Assembly (NCBI GenBank): GCA_020796225.1
Contig: CM036758.1
Location: forward strand, 27,823,897-27,887,896
Reading direction: 5' to 3'
From: Arion vulgaris
Taxonomy: Eukaryota; Mollusca; Gastropoda; Stylommatophora; Arionidae
Length of the DNA: 64,000 nucleotides
Notes under the pieces: model-generated
What the model saw: only the letters and a program-made list of their open reading frames with translations
Databases searched by the model: none
What the model was told of the DNA's origin: nothing
Part shown: one piece after another, positions 14,861 to 24,849 of the stretch
Layout of the letters: every line of letters begins with the position of its first letter
Position numbering within the stretch: position 1 is the stretch's first letter
Made by a program: the position numbers and the translations under genes

Positions 14861-14889
14861 CATATAGACACTGACATGTCACAACAAGA

Positions 14890-15860
14890 CATAGACATGT
14901 TATATCCCATCACAACCATAAGAACACTAAACATGTTATATCACATCAAAAACCTACTTTATCAACATGTTATATCACATCAAGACACTGACATGTTATA
15001 TCACATCAAGACACTGACATGTTATATCACAGCAAGACATTGACATGTTATATCACATCAAGACACTGACATGTTATATCACATCAAGACACTGACACAT
15101 GTTATATCACATCACAACAAGATACACTGACATGTTATATCACATCACAAGACAGAAAGACACTGACATGTTATATCACATCAAGACACTGACATGTTAT
15201 ATCACAACAAGACACGAGAGCCATTTAAGAGGTTTTGGTAATCACATCAAGGATCAACCCTGGAAAGACTTCTGAATTAGAGATATGCTACATCAAGATA
15301 CAGACTATTGTTATATCACAAAACAAAGACACAGACATGTTATAATCACATCACACATGACACCTTAAAAGACATGTTATATCACAAAACATAAGACACA
15401 GGACATGTTATATCACATCAAGACACAAAACTATGTTATATCACAACAAAAAAGAAAAACAGACATAATGTTATATCACATCCTGCTTATTAGACACAGA
15501 GAACAACATGTTATATCACAACAAGACACAGACATGTTATATCACATCAAGACACAGACATGTTATATCACAACAAGAAAAACAGACAAATGTTATATCA
15601 CAACACAAACAAGACACTGACATGTTATATCACACGACATTACAATAAAACACAGACATGTTATATCACATCACTGAACAAGACACTGAAATGTTTACAT
15701 ATCACATCACAAAAACAAGACACTGAAATGTTATATCATGCAAATCATTTTCAAGACACTGACATGTTATATCACTTCAAGACACTGACATGTTAAATCA
15801 CAGCAAGACACTGACATGTTATATCACATCAAGACACTGACATGTTATATCATATCAAAT
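14890..15860. repeat. Degraded edge of the 26-bp satellite
   Basis: Units remain recognisable (acatgttatatcacatc) but carry many one- to ten-base insertions and A-rich expansions, unlike the nearly perfect units inside the array. Either the array edge is evolutionarily decayed or this part of the assembly is poorly corrected. Confidence 0.75.
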
Positions 15861-16335
15861 GAAGACATTCAAGTGTTTCCTATAAAACAACTAATACTTA
15901 ATTATAAATGGTAAGTATTTATGTTTAAAAATAACAATTATAATCTTTTCGAAACGGAGATAATTCGAACAAATTTTGACCAGAGGTTATCGTTCTTCCC
16001 CAACGTAATTTGTGTTGAATTTAATTGTTTAAAATAAACCAAATAGATTCTCTTGTATATTACCAGCTGGTCTGAAGGGCAAGAGCTGAAGTGTAATATC
16101 ACATCAAGACAGTTACATGTTAAGTATATTATCAAGATGATTGAGAAAAGTTAAGGACACCTGAGTTACCTGAAGAGATGATATCAAGTATCTGATTAAC
16201 TGTATCAGTCTTTACAATTTATATTACTTCGAGGACATTCAACAACTCTCTGGAACAACTGGATGGGTTATTATCAAAACAGACGCGAAAAGTCAATTGC
16301 TCATAATGACAAAAAGAGATGCTATTCACTTGTTG

Positions 16336-16460
16336 AACAACTGAGTGAATCCTTGAATATGATATTGTTTATAGAACAACTGAGTGAATCCTTGAATATG
16401 ATATTGTTTATAGAACAATTGAGTGAATCCTTGAATATGATAATGTTTATAGAACAATTG
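16336..16460. repeat. 39-bp tandem triplication
   Basis: Three copies of a 39-bp unit containing ctgagtgaatccttgaatat. The unit is 13 codons long, so the frame reads QLSESLNMILFIE repeatedly. The paralogous place in copy B (about 49255-49300) has one diverged unit, so the triplication happened after the copies separated. Confidence 0.85.
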
Positions 16461-16888
16461 AGCAGTTCAAGGAGAACGTGTAACTGAAATTGTTAAGTGT
16501 TTTCAGTTTTGTGAGAGCTCTTCCAAGTTACAATGTTCTTACAAGTTTTCATTTTCTTCTTCTCTTAACTCATCTTTAACAAGTTTTAGCAAAGTTGGTT
16601 GATGAATACAATATTTGTCAATTTTAATTTCGTTATTAAACTTGGTAGAAGACAATAATAAAGGCAAGAATATTATCAATATATTTGGATCTGAACTACT
16701 GATTGCATTGTAAAATATTATTGACGATGAACAGATGTTTGAGTTAGATAATATTTCTCACATTTCCACTTTAACATTGTTTATCTCTGTTGAGTTAGTA
16801 TTTCTGGTAACTTTTTCTACAAGTTAATTTTTGTGTGACGTTCACTGCATATTATTTATTTAATGTACAAACATGACAAGATTTGAAG

Positions 16889-17093
16889 AAACATGTAAAA
16901 ACAAAGTACAGTAGTTTGACCAAATACAAAAACAATAACAATACACAGGAACATTATTGTATTGTTATTGTTTTTTTTATTTGGTAAAACTACTGTACTT
17001 TGTTTTTACATGTTTCGCCATTGCTACATAGTGTTACTGCAGTCTTCTCTTATATTGCTACATAGTGTTACTGCAGTCTTCTCTTATATAGAT
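16889..17093. mobile_element. Fold-back Penelope-like mini-element
   Basis: The insertion is flanked by aagatttgaag at 16878-16888 and 17094-17104. Copy B (about 49690) has a single aagatttgaag and no insertion, so it is the empty site. The two arms are inverted copies of each other (acaaagtacagtagttt / aaaactactgtactttg) around an A/T-rich loop. The arm matches the 3' end of the Penelope-like element at 57030-58808 (aaaactac..gttattacgtgtttcgc and catag..ttactgcagtctt). The right arm also contains a tandem doubling of a 36-bp piece (17021-17092). Confidence 0.75.
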
Positions 17094-17766
17094 AAGATTT
17101 GAAGACCAAAATATAACATAAATTCAAATAGAGATTGATTTTTTATGTATGTTTTATGTGAGCTACACAGCGATTGACTGTTTTAGAAGTTTCAACACAC
17201 AGTGTGTGCTTGTTTTCTTTCTATTTTATTATATAAATATATCACAGCTTGTATGTTGAAATACATCATGTGTTTGTTTATTTCACTTCATTTAACGTGA
17301 GCCTTTCAAATAAAATGTGTTAGTGTTTTTAACTTTTCACATATATATTCTTCAAAGTTTCAGATTTATATATTCTAACTTAACTAGTTCTAAGGTCACA
17401 TATGTCACATATAAAACCGTCATGTTTAAATCGTCAGTTAAATACAATACTCTTTTGAGTTGTTTATTTTCGTAATGCCATATTTGCTGTTCTTCTAATT
17501 TTCTTCATACTGTTTCCATCTCTTATTAACACTGGAGCAATATATTAAAAGTGTTCACATTTTCTATTTTCTCTACATTGATAACAATGTCAGTTACAAT
17601 GCATGTTTTATCAGTTGTGTCATTATTTTGGTTTTTGTCACATTGAGATATAGATTTTGTTTTCCGCTTTTTCTCTTGCACACCCATGATTAATTTAACA
17701 ATCTATTGTTGCAATGTTGACAGTAACACTGTATCGTCAGCATATATTAGTTCAGGTATTTCTCTT

Positions 17767-18014
17767 TAGATGTGCGTCTGTAGCTCAAGCAGTAGTGAGC
17801 TCGATCACAAACCCAAGCGTACCTGGTTCAAACCCATCATGGGCAAGTTTGGAAGCAAATTCGTTTCTGTGGGATTTTTACAACAGTTAAAAATAGACCT
17901 CACCATTCAGAAAGGCAATGTCAAACTACCGAAAGTATAAATGGTGCCTAGAAAATCAACGACTCGTTTACTATGGTTGATGGCTACGTCCTGTAAAGGA
18001 TATGCACGATTTTC
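17767..18014 (+). mobile_element. tRNA-derived SINE (family S2), plus copy
   Basis: The tRNA-like head has an A box in gtctgtagctcaagcag and a B box ggttcaaaccc. The body ends cctagaaaatcaacg..gtcctgtaaaggatatgc. The 9 bases atttctctt flank it at 17758-17766 and 18015-18023. Copy B reads gatatttttcttctaccg across this point with no insertion, so this is a filled/empty-site pair. Confidence 0.8.
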
Positions 18015-18068
18015 ATTTCTCTTCCACCGATTATAAAAGGATGTATGGTTCTTTCCCGCTATAGCTTA

Positions 18069-19203
18069 GAGGAACATATTGAGAAGCAACAACCACTTAT
18101 ACTAAATTTCATCGATTTAAAAAAGCTTTTATAATCTACACATAATCTCCTGTGGAATATTCTGAGATGCTATGGAATACCAGACAAAATAATAAACATT
18201 ACCAAGAGCCTCTATGATGGTTCATAGTATGCAGTTCGCACTGATGGGGGACATAGCGACTGGCTTATTTTTGAAACCGGAGTAAAGCAAGGCTGTATTC
18301 TATCTCCGTAATTGTTTGGTTTGGAGTGGCCATTGACTGGGTGATGCGAAAATGTTGCAGGGGCGAAACTGGCATCGATTGGGTAGAAAATAGTCAACTA
18401 GAAGATTTGGATTTTGCAGATGATATTGCCTTGTAAAGTAGAAACACCCAAGATATGCAAAGAAAACAGACAACTTGTCATCTATAGTATCAAAAGTTGG
18501 GCTGCAGATAAGCTATGAAAAACAAATATAATGAAGACACGTATGGCAAGTAATGCAGATATCACACTGGAATCTAAAATGATCAAAATAACAGAGCAGT
18601 TCACCTATTTAGGTAGCAATTTTGATTGCACAGGAAATGTTAAAAAGAAATTATAATACGAACTGGCAAAGCAACATCAGCTTTTAAAAGTCTAAATAAA
18701 ATATGGAACTGCAAGTTATATAGTATTAAAACTAAATTACGAATTTTCAATTCAAATGTTGTATCAATCCTAACATATGCCAGCGAGAGTTGGAAAATGA
18801 CTAAAGATATAGAAAGCAAGTTGAATGCATTTGAAAATAGATGTCTGCGAAAAATAATGAATATAAAATGGGACGAATTCAGGAGAAGTGATGAAATCAG
18901 AGACATGTCTGTTCAACCACTAGTGACAACTGTTATAAGAAAGAGAAGATGGAGATATGTTGGGCACACCTTGAGGAGAAATGATCAACGAATATCAAAG
19001 CAGTCACTGAAATGGGATGCAAAGGGTTCAAGAAAGAGAGGTCGATCTAAGGAAACCCTGAAACGAATTTTGCTGAGAGAGGCAAGAAATATCGGTCTCA
19101 GTTCCATGAAGAAGATTGAGCGAATTGCCCAGGATAGAGCGGTATGGAGAAATTACTTGCAGACCCTATGTAACGTATATTGGTACGAGAGGAATTATTA
19201 TTA
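18069..19203 (+). pseudogene. 5'-truncated RTE-like LINE, C-terminal half
   Basis: The copy starts abruptly inside the reverse transcriptase (LNFIDLKKAF-like at about 18105) and runs to the 3' end. The catalytic box reads DLDFADDIAL (about 18405-18434) but is followed by a stop. From 18797 an open frame of 135 residues gives the C-terminus: ENRCLRKIMNIKW, RRWRYVGHTLRRND, KWDAKGSRKRGRSKETLKR. It ends in gaggaattattatt, the start of the trinucleotide tail of this family. It is closely similar to 60456-63330 and 27263-27868. Stops and frameshifts make it non-functional. Confidence 0.85.
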
Positions 19204-19204
19204 G

Positions 19205-19690
19205 TTATAGCTTAGACACTATCTGCAGATATAGTAATGTGTTTAGTTAAACTGTTAGCTTGGACACTGTCTGCAGACATAGTAATCTGTTTAGTTAGAC
19301 TGGTAGCTTGGACACTATCTGCAGACATAGTAATATGTTTAGTTAGACTGGTGGCTTGGACACTATCTGCAGACATAGTAATCTGTTTAGTTAGACTGGT
19401 AGCTTGGACACTATCTGTAGACTAGTAATCTGTTTAGTTAGACTGGTAGCTTGGACCTTATCTGCAGACATAGTGATCTGTTTAGTTAGACTGATAGCTT
19501 GTAGTCTAGTATTCTGTTTAGTTAGACTGATAGCTTGTAGTCTAGTATTCTGTTTAGTTAGACTGATAGCTTGGACACGATCTGTAGACATAGTAATCTG
19601 TTTAGTTAGACTAATAACTTGGACACTATCTGTAGACTAGTAATCTGTTTAGTTAGACTAATAGCTTTTACAATATATGTAGTCTATTAT
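19205..19690. repeat. 48-bp tandem array
   Basis: About ten units of 48 bp containing cagacatagtaatctgttta and gttagactggtagcttgg, some with short deletions (the gtagtctagtattc variants near 19500-19560). The unit is 16 codons long, which keeps frames open (VRLVAWTLSADIVICL). The array begins directly after the RTE tail, so its first unit may derive from the flank of that insertion. Confidence 0.9.
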
Positions 19691-19699
19691 TCTGTGTCG

Positions 19700-20130
19700 T
19701 CTGGGCTGACTCTCGCTCCGTCTCCATGCTGCTCTAATAATCTATCAGACATTTACCAGGATCTTGTCGAGGCGGCTCTAATCTTGCTATATACCTCCAT
19801 ACATGTCCGCTATAAATGTCAGACAAAATATGACATCATGGCATAGAGCTCCGGCAGACCCATACGTGCTCATTCTTCCCCAACAGATGTCGAAGCGTAT
19901 GCATACTGATGGTTTCTACGGCTCTCATGTTGAACACTTTCTCTCCGCCCATCAAGTAATCCAGCTCTACCTGTACAACGTGTAATTGCAACCCATGAAT
20001 CGCTGGATTGATTCAACATCGATTTTAGTGTCATCGTCAATCGATCTTTTCGATGCAAGCTTGTCCGCTGTCTCGTTGCCGCGAACAACCGCATGAGCTG
20101 GATTATAGAGCCACGTCAGTATTTGGAGGT
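19700..20130 (-). pseudogene. LINE RNase H C-terminal fragment
   Basis: The minus strand from about 20125 to 20035 reads ILTWLYNPAHAVVRGNETADKLASK. This is the end of an RNase H domain, with the GNExADxLA motif that carries the last catalytic aspartate. Downstream codons (to about 19700) are stop-broken, as in the C-terminal tail of an I/Jockey-type LINE. The 31-bp array starts immediately at its other side, so the array interrupts or replaced the rest of the RNase H domain. Confidence 0.6.
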
Positions 20131-20154
20131 TGGAAACCTCAATGTCACATCACG

Positions 20155-22125
20155 TATCCGAACCTCAATAGTCGACATCCACGTATACCGGAAACCTCTC
20201 AATAGTCGACATCCACGTATACCGGAAACATCAATAGTCGACATCCACGTATACCGGAAACCTCTCAATAGTCGACATCCACGTATACCGGAAACCTCAA
20301 TAGTCGACATCCACGTATACCGGAAACCTCAATAGTCGACATCCACGTATACCGGAAACCTCAATAGTCGACATCCACGTATACCGGAAACCTCAATAGT
20401 CGACATCCACGTATACCGGAAACCTCAATAGTCGACATCCACGTATACCGGAAACCTCAATAGTCGACATCCACGTATATCAGAAACCTCAATAGTCGAC
20501 ATCCACGTATACCGGAAACCTCAATAGTCGACATCCACGTATACCGGAAACCTCAATAGTCGACATCCACGTATACCGGAAACGTCTCAATAGTCGACAT
20601 CCACGTATACCGGAAACCTATATAGTCGACATCCACGTATACCGGAAACCTATATAGTCGACATCCACGTATACCGGAAACCTCAATAGTCGACATCCAC
20701 GTATACCGGAAACCTCAATAGTCGACATCCACGTATACCGCAAACCTCAATAGTCGACATCCACGTATACCGGAAACCTCAATAGTCGACATCCACGTAT
20801 ACCGGAAACCTCAATAGTCGACATCCACGTATACCGGAAACCTCAATAGTCGACATCCACGTATACCGGAAACCTCAATAGTTGACATCCACGTATACCG
20901 GAAACCTCAATAGTCGACATCCACGTATACCGGAAACCTCAATAGTCGACATCCACGTATACCGGAAACCTCAATAGTCGACATCCACGTATACCGGAAA
21001 CCTCAATAGTCGACATCCACGTATACCGAAAACCTCTCAATAGTCGACATTCACATATACCGGAAACCTCAATAGTCAACATCCACGTATACCGGAAACC
21101 TCTCAATAGTCGACTTCCACGTATACCGAAAGCCTCTCAATAGTCGACATTCACGTATACCGAAAACCTCTCAATAGTCGACATTCACGTATACCGGAAA
21201 CCTCAATAGTCGACATCCACGTATACCGGAAACCTCTCAATAGTCGACATCCACGTATACCGGAAACCTCAATAGTCGACATCCACGTATACCGAAAACC
21301 TCTCAATAGTCGACATTCACGTATACCGGAAACCTCAATAGTCAACATCCACGTATACCGGAAACCTCTCAATAGTCGACTTCCACGTATACCGAAAACC
21401 TCTCAATAGTCGACATTCACGTATACCGAAAACCTCTCAATAGTCGACATTCACGTATACCGGAAACCTCAATAGTCGACATCCACGTATACCGGAAACC
21501 TCTCAATAGTCGACATTCACGTATACGGAAACCTCAATAGTCGACATCCACGTATACCGAAAACCTCTCAATAGTCGACATTCACGTATACCGGAAACTT
21601 CAATAGTCGACATTCACGTATACCGGAAACCTCAATAGTCGACATGCACGTATACCGGAAACCTCTCAATAGTCGACATCCACGTATACCGGAAACCTCT
21701 CAATAGTCGACATTCACGTATACCGAAAACCTCTCAATAGTCGACATTCACGTATACCGGAAACCTCAATAGTCGACATCCACGTATACCGGAAACCTCA
21801 ATAGTCGACATCCACGTATACCGGAAACCTCTCAATAGTCGACATCCACGTATACCGGAAACCTCTCAATAGTCGACATTCACGTATACCGAAAACCTCT
21901 CAATAGTCGACATTCACGTATACCGGAAACCTCAATAGTCGACATCCACGTATACCGGAAACCTCAATAGTCGACATCCACGTATACCGAAAACCTCTCA
22001 ATAGTCGACATTCACGTATACCGGAAACCTCAATAGTCGACATCCACGTATACCGGAAACCTCTCAATAGTCGACATCCACGTATACCGGAAACCTCTCA
22101 ATAGTCGACATCCACGTATACAGTA
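20155..22125. repeat. 31/33-bp tandem array
   Basis: About 62 units containing caatagtcgacatccacgta followed by taccggaaacct. Two length forms alternate: 31 bp (aacctcaatag) and 33 bp (aacctctcaatag). A cattcac form and an accgaaaacc form concentrate in the right half with the 33-bp type. No coding sense. Confidence 0.95.
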
Positions 22126-23040
22126 ATCTGCCAATCTGTATCTTCTGAAGCGTCGACTGAGAGTCAGAAACACCTACCACCCCTGTCAACGGAGACCTAG
22201 AGACCCAATGGAGGGCAGTAGTTACCTACATTCTCTTACTGGAAGTAGTAGTCCTGTATGCTTCATTTCGCTCCGCAACAACCTAGGATTTACCAGAGAC
22301 CGAGACTCCCTGCACCAAAGCAAAAGGACATGCAATGTTCATTGAATGTCTTCAAACATTTCTTGTCTATTTGACCCAGTACTATATTTTATGATGACAT
22401 ATGAAAAAGTCAGTGTTAGACCCAATCCTGTTGGCTTTATTTTGACAAAATTTTCAATGTAGATATTGAATAACACTGATTAAAAGGGACATGGAGAGGA
22501 TTTAGATGACTGAACCATACTGTGCATCTTCACGTTCACTGTTCTGCGCAAGGTGTACTAGTCTGACCTTTTATACATCTCCCCACAGGAGTTCAGTTTT
22601 GTTTACGCAATTCTATAATCCTACAGTTATTTATTGATGAACAGTATTAACAATAATGCTGACATACTGTAGCAGTGTTAGATTTCATTTCTAACATAAT
22701 ATAAACTTGTTTTCTCGCTTTGTATATTTAAAACAAATATCTTTATCTAACCATCATTGAAATGCAAGGGTCCCGTGATGTTAGTGGTCTGATTTCTGAG
22801 AATGTTTAAATGAGCTGAATGGTCTTAAGAATACGCAAGAAAGTACCGGAAACTCAACTTATTCCTTTGATGCTTTGATTTTATTAACTTCCATTTAGTG
22901 AAAGAAACAGTTTCACTTCAGAGTATTGACGTTGTTGTTCTTTGTCTATCAGCAATCTTGTTTATTATTCTAAATTTATGAAAACTTAATTTTCCCTAAC
23001 TACATATTATAAACAACTATTAATTAGTATCATCTGTCAT
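22126..23040. other. Unassigned AT-rich spacer
   Basis: I see no convincing frame, RNA or transposon signature. The first 200 bases are less AT-rich and may belong to the element interrupted by the 31-bp array, but no motif supports a name. Confidence 0.4.
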
Positions 23041-23048
23041 TTAAGAAC

Positions 23049-23150
23049 ATGGCTAAACGGCGGCGGAGCTACACTTTTTATTCTTAATTGAAGGATCAGT
23101 ATTGCGTTATTGCATACGAAGACAATTCCGTGTGTTTATTGTGTAAGTAT
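23049..23150 (+). pseudogene. Possible BED-type zinc finger start (hAT-like fragment)
   Basis: The plus strand reads MAKRRRSYTFYS, a stop, then LKDQYCVIAYEDNSVCLLCK. The spacing and the VCLLC pair resemble the start of ZBED/hAT-type transposase-derived proteins. The finger is cut off by the purine tract that follows. Similarity is short and judged by eye. Confidence 0.25.
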
Positions 23151-23160
23151 AGCGTATATA

Positions 23161-23222
23161 TGGAAGGGGAGGGAGGGGGAGAAGGGAGGGCAAGAGGAGG
23201 GAGTAGTGGGGGAGGGGAAGTA
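23161..23222 (+). other. G-rich purine tract with G-quadruplex potential
   Basis: Sixty bases of almost pure G/A contain at least six runs of three or more G separated by one to seven bases (ggggagggagggggagaagg region). This fits the usual quadruplex pattern G3+N1-7 repeated four times. The surroundings are AT-rich. Confidence 0.7.
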
Positions 23223-23355
23223 AAGTAGACATTTGTTCAGCTAATATGAAAACTATAATAACTAATATCCTGTCACTTTTTAATTTCCATTGAACTCATA
23301 ATTTCTTTGACTTGAAGCGGAGAACGTATCAACATTCAAACTAATTATATATAAG

Positions 23356-23361
<6 letters not shown>

Positions 23362-23400
<39 letters not shown>
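23362..23400. repeat. (TA)n microsatellite
   Basis: About twenty uninterrupted TA dinucleotides in AT-rich sequence. Confidence 0.95.
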
Positions 23401-23401
<1 letters not shown>

Positions 23402-23679
23402 TAATTACACCTCTAGTCGGCACTAAATTGTGATCTGTTTTGTTGTTATCAATATTTATTTGACTTGTTTATTATTATTACTTGCACTAATATACAATCG
23501 CTATACGACGTCTACGCATCTACAGCTCTCAGTCAAGTATGTCCCAATATATACATATATTGGACAGCACTGGTCTAGATGTCTCACTTTCCTTATAGTA
23601 TCAAACATGGCCAATAACAGCAGCTAATGAGCAGAAAATCATAACGACAGAGATAAGAACTGGTCAAAATCGAACTGGT

Positions 23680-23795
23680 ACGGTCAGTCGCTGGACGATG
23701 TTGAATATATTGCGAAGGAGATTGGAGCACATTTGGCCATATCCGGAGTGCAATGAAGATATTCCAAACTGAAGCTGAAACTGAACTGGTTCAAG
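23680..23795. repeat. Interspersed repeat E2, copy 1
   Basis: The segment containing ggtcagtcgctgg, gcgaaggagattggagcac and ttccaaactg resembles 56288-56402. No class can be assigned. It adjoins LINE fragments in both places. Confidence 0.5.
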
Positions 23796-24330
23796 GTGTC
23801 AATATGTTATTGTAGTTCTTGTTCGTTTTGGTGTATCAGGCACTGATTATCTGCGAAAAGCAGTTCGTTTATTTCGTCATTATCTGAATTTAACTCTTCA
23901 GTTATTTTATTCATACAGGTGAGAAAGATTCTTGTCTAACATTTGATGTAACAGAGAACAGTCGATCATTGCTTATGTTGTTTTAAACTGTGCGCTGACT
24001 ATCTTGATATCATGTCGTTAAGTTACCTAATAGTTGTCCATATGCGCCATATTCTTCAAATGATCTACCTTAATTTGCATCTGTTTACTCTATCGAATGT
24101 CTACGCTTGCTCTATAAGTATAATATTTTTACTGTGATTGTTTGTTCGCAGATCTGTCTTAGTATAAATATTGCGTCTGTGTAGTTTTTACCTTTACTAA
24201 ACTCAAACTTACTATTATTTAACTCGGGCTGTAATATTTGTCTTGCTCTTTGCTCCAATAGTTTTTGCAAACATCTTTCCTGTATTGCTCAAAAGAGAAA
24301 TACCTCTGCATGTTTCGCAATTTTTTTGTC
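23796..24330 (-). pseudogene. Decayed LINE reverse transcriptase fragment
   Basis: The minus strand gives LEQRARQILQPELNN, then FSKGKNYTDAIFILRQICE (finger region, as in xFGFRKGRxTTDAIFxLRQ). Further on come MNKITEELN and INELLFADNQCLIHQNEREL (about 23880-23820), where the catalytic FADD box reads FADN. Several stops separate the pieces. This is another LINE type from the RTE-like copies. Confidence 0.7.
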
Positions 24331-24343
24331 TTCTTTGTTTTCT

Positions 24344-24346
<3 letters not shown>

Positions 24347-24381
<35 letters not shown>

Positions 24382-24537
24382 TCCTCTCGTACCGTTATAA
24401 GTTACATAGGGCCATCAAGTAATTTCTCCATACCGCTCTACCCTGGGCAACTCGCGCAATCTCCTCCATAGAACTGAGACCGATATTTCCTGCCTCTCTC
24501 AGCAAAGTTCGTTTCAGGGTCTCCTTAGATCGACCTG
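24347..24537 (-). mobile_element. 3' end of an RTE-like LINE with (TAA)n tail
   Basis: On the minus strand RSKETLKRTLLREAGNIGLSSMEEIARVAQGRAVWRNY is followed by the stop region, gaggaatt and a TTA trinucleotide run (the plus-strand taa run at 24347-24381). This is the same 3' end as in the copies at 18069 and 60456, so the microsatellite is the tail of this insertion. The element is cut off on its 5' side at about 24537. Confidence 0.85.
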
Positions 24538-24559
24538 TAGAAGGCATAAGGCATGTAGT

Positions 24560-24835
24560 CAGTCCCAGCCCCAGGTGGTAGCCAGTAGACCAGACAGGTA
24601 GTTTTAGTCTAGTTCGTAGCAGTAGATATTTAATTAGCAGAGACTTAGTGTTTGCACTCTCCAAGCAGAATGGCAACACTAAAACGAGACATTGACGTAG
24701 GGAAACTAGTTAACGTAGTTTTGTAAAGTGACTGCTTAGTAACAGATAGTAAACAAGAGAGACCTAGAAAAACCCAACTAATGGATGGACATGTTTGTGT
24801 GGATTGTCCAGAATAAAAAAAAGGAGACCATCAGA
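24560..24835 (+). mobile_element. Interspersed element E1, copy 2 (unclassified)
   Basis: Second copy of the element at 546-840, same orientation, sharing gcagaatggcaacacta and acgagacattgacgtag. It ends in a run of A and is followed within 30 bases by the 58-bp array. Confidence 0.6.
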
Positions 24836-24849
24836 AATAAACATGTCTA

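Larger units (their letters stand above)
13246..14890. repeat. Partial, recombinant higher-order unit
   Basis: The satellite after the X SINE at 13246 starts with X markers (catcaaaacactg at about 13735). From about 13985 it switches to Y markers (a cacaacaagacacag cluster) and leads to a Z-type SINE at 14586. The Y SINE is missing. This is what an unequal crossover between X and Y subunits would leave. Confidence 0.7.
850..15860. repeat. 26-bp satellite array with embedded SINE-derived segments
   Basis: The array is built of a 26-bp unit beginning acatgttatatcacatcaag, with variants catatcaag, cacaacaag, cacattacatcaag and gacattg/gacacag. Eleven SINE copies sit in it at spacings of 1348, 1235, 1314, 1342, 1231, 1315, 1191, 1243, 1307 and 1340 bases, a repeating long-short-middle pattern. 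Because 26 is not a multiple of 3, the array reads as MLYHIKT..CYITSRH..VISHQDTD in rotating frames. These open frames are not proteins. From about 14890 to 15860 the units carry many small insertions. Similar short islands occur at 42045 and 48688. Confidence 0.95.
15870..17757 (-). pseudogene. Decayed LINE, copy A (reverse transcriptase remnant)
   Basis: Minus-strand reading near 17757 to 17400 gives LIYADDTVLLST (motif C of a reverse transcriptase, catalytic YADD at 17733-17744). After it come stop-broken thumb-like pieces (KTKIM-like, CIVTDIVINVEKIENVNTFNIL). The rest, down to the satellite edge, has no clear frame and would be the 3' part. The whole stretch is paralogous to 48880-51290, so the two are diverged copies of one LINE or of one duplicated segment. 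Copy A carries a Penelope-like mini-element (16889-17093), a SINE (17767-18014) and a local 39-bp triplication that copy B lacks. Confidence 0.6.

Noticed and set aside
850..15860. A CRISPR array
   Set aside because: Repeats are contiguous without unique spacers of constant length, no cas genes are present, and the setting is a eukaryotic genome.
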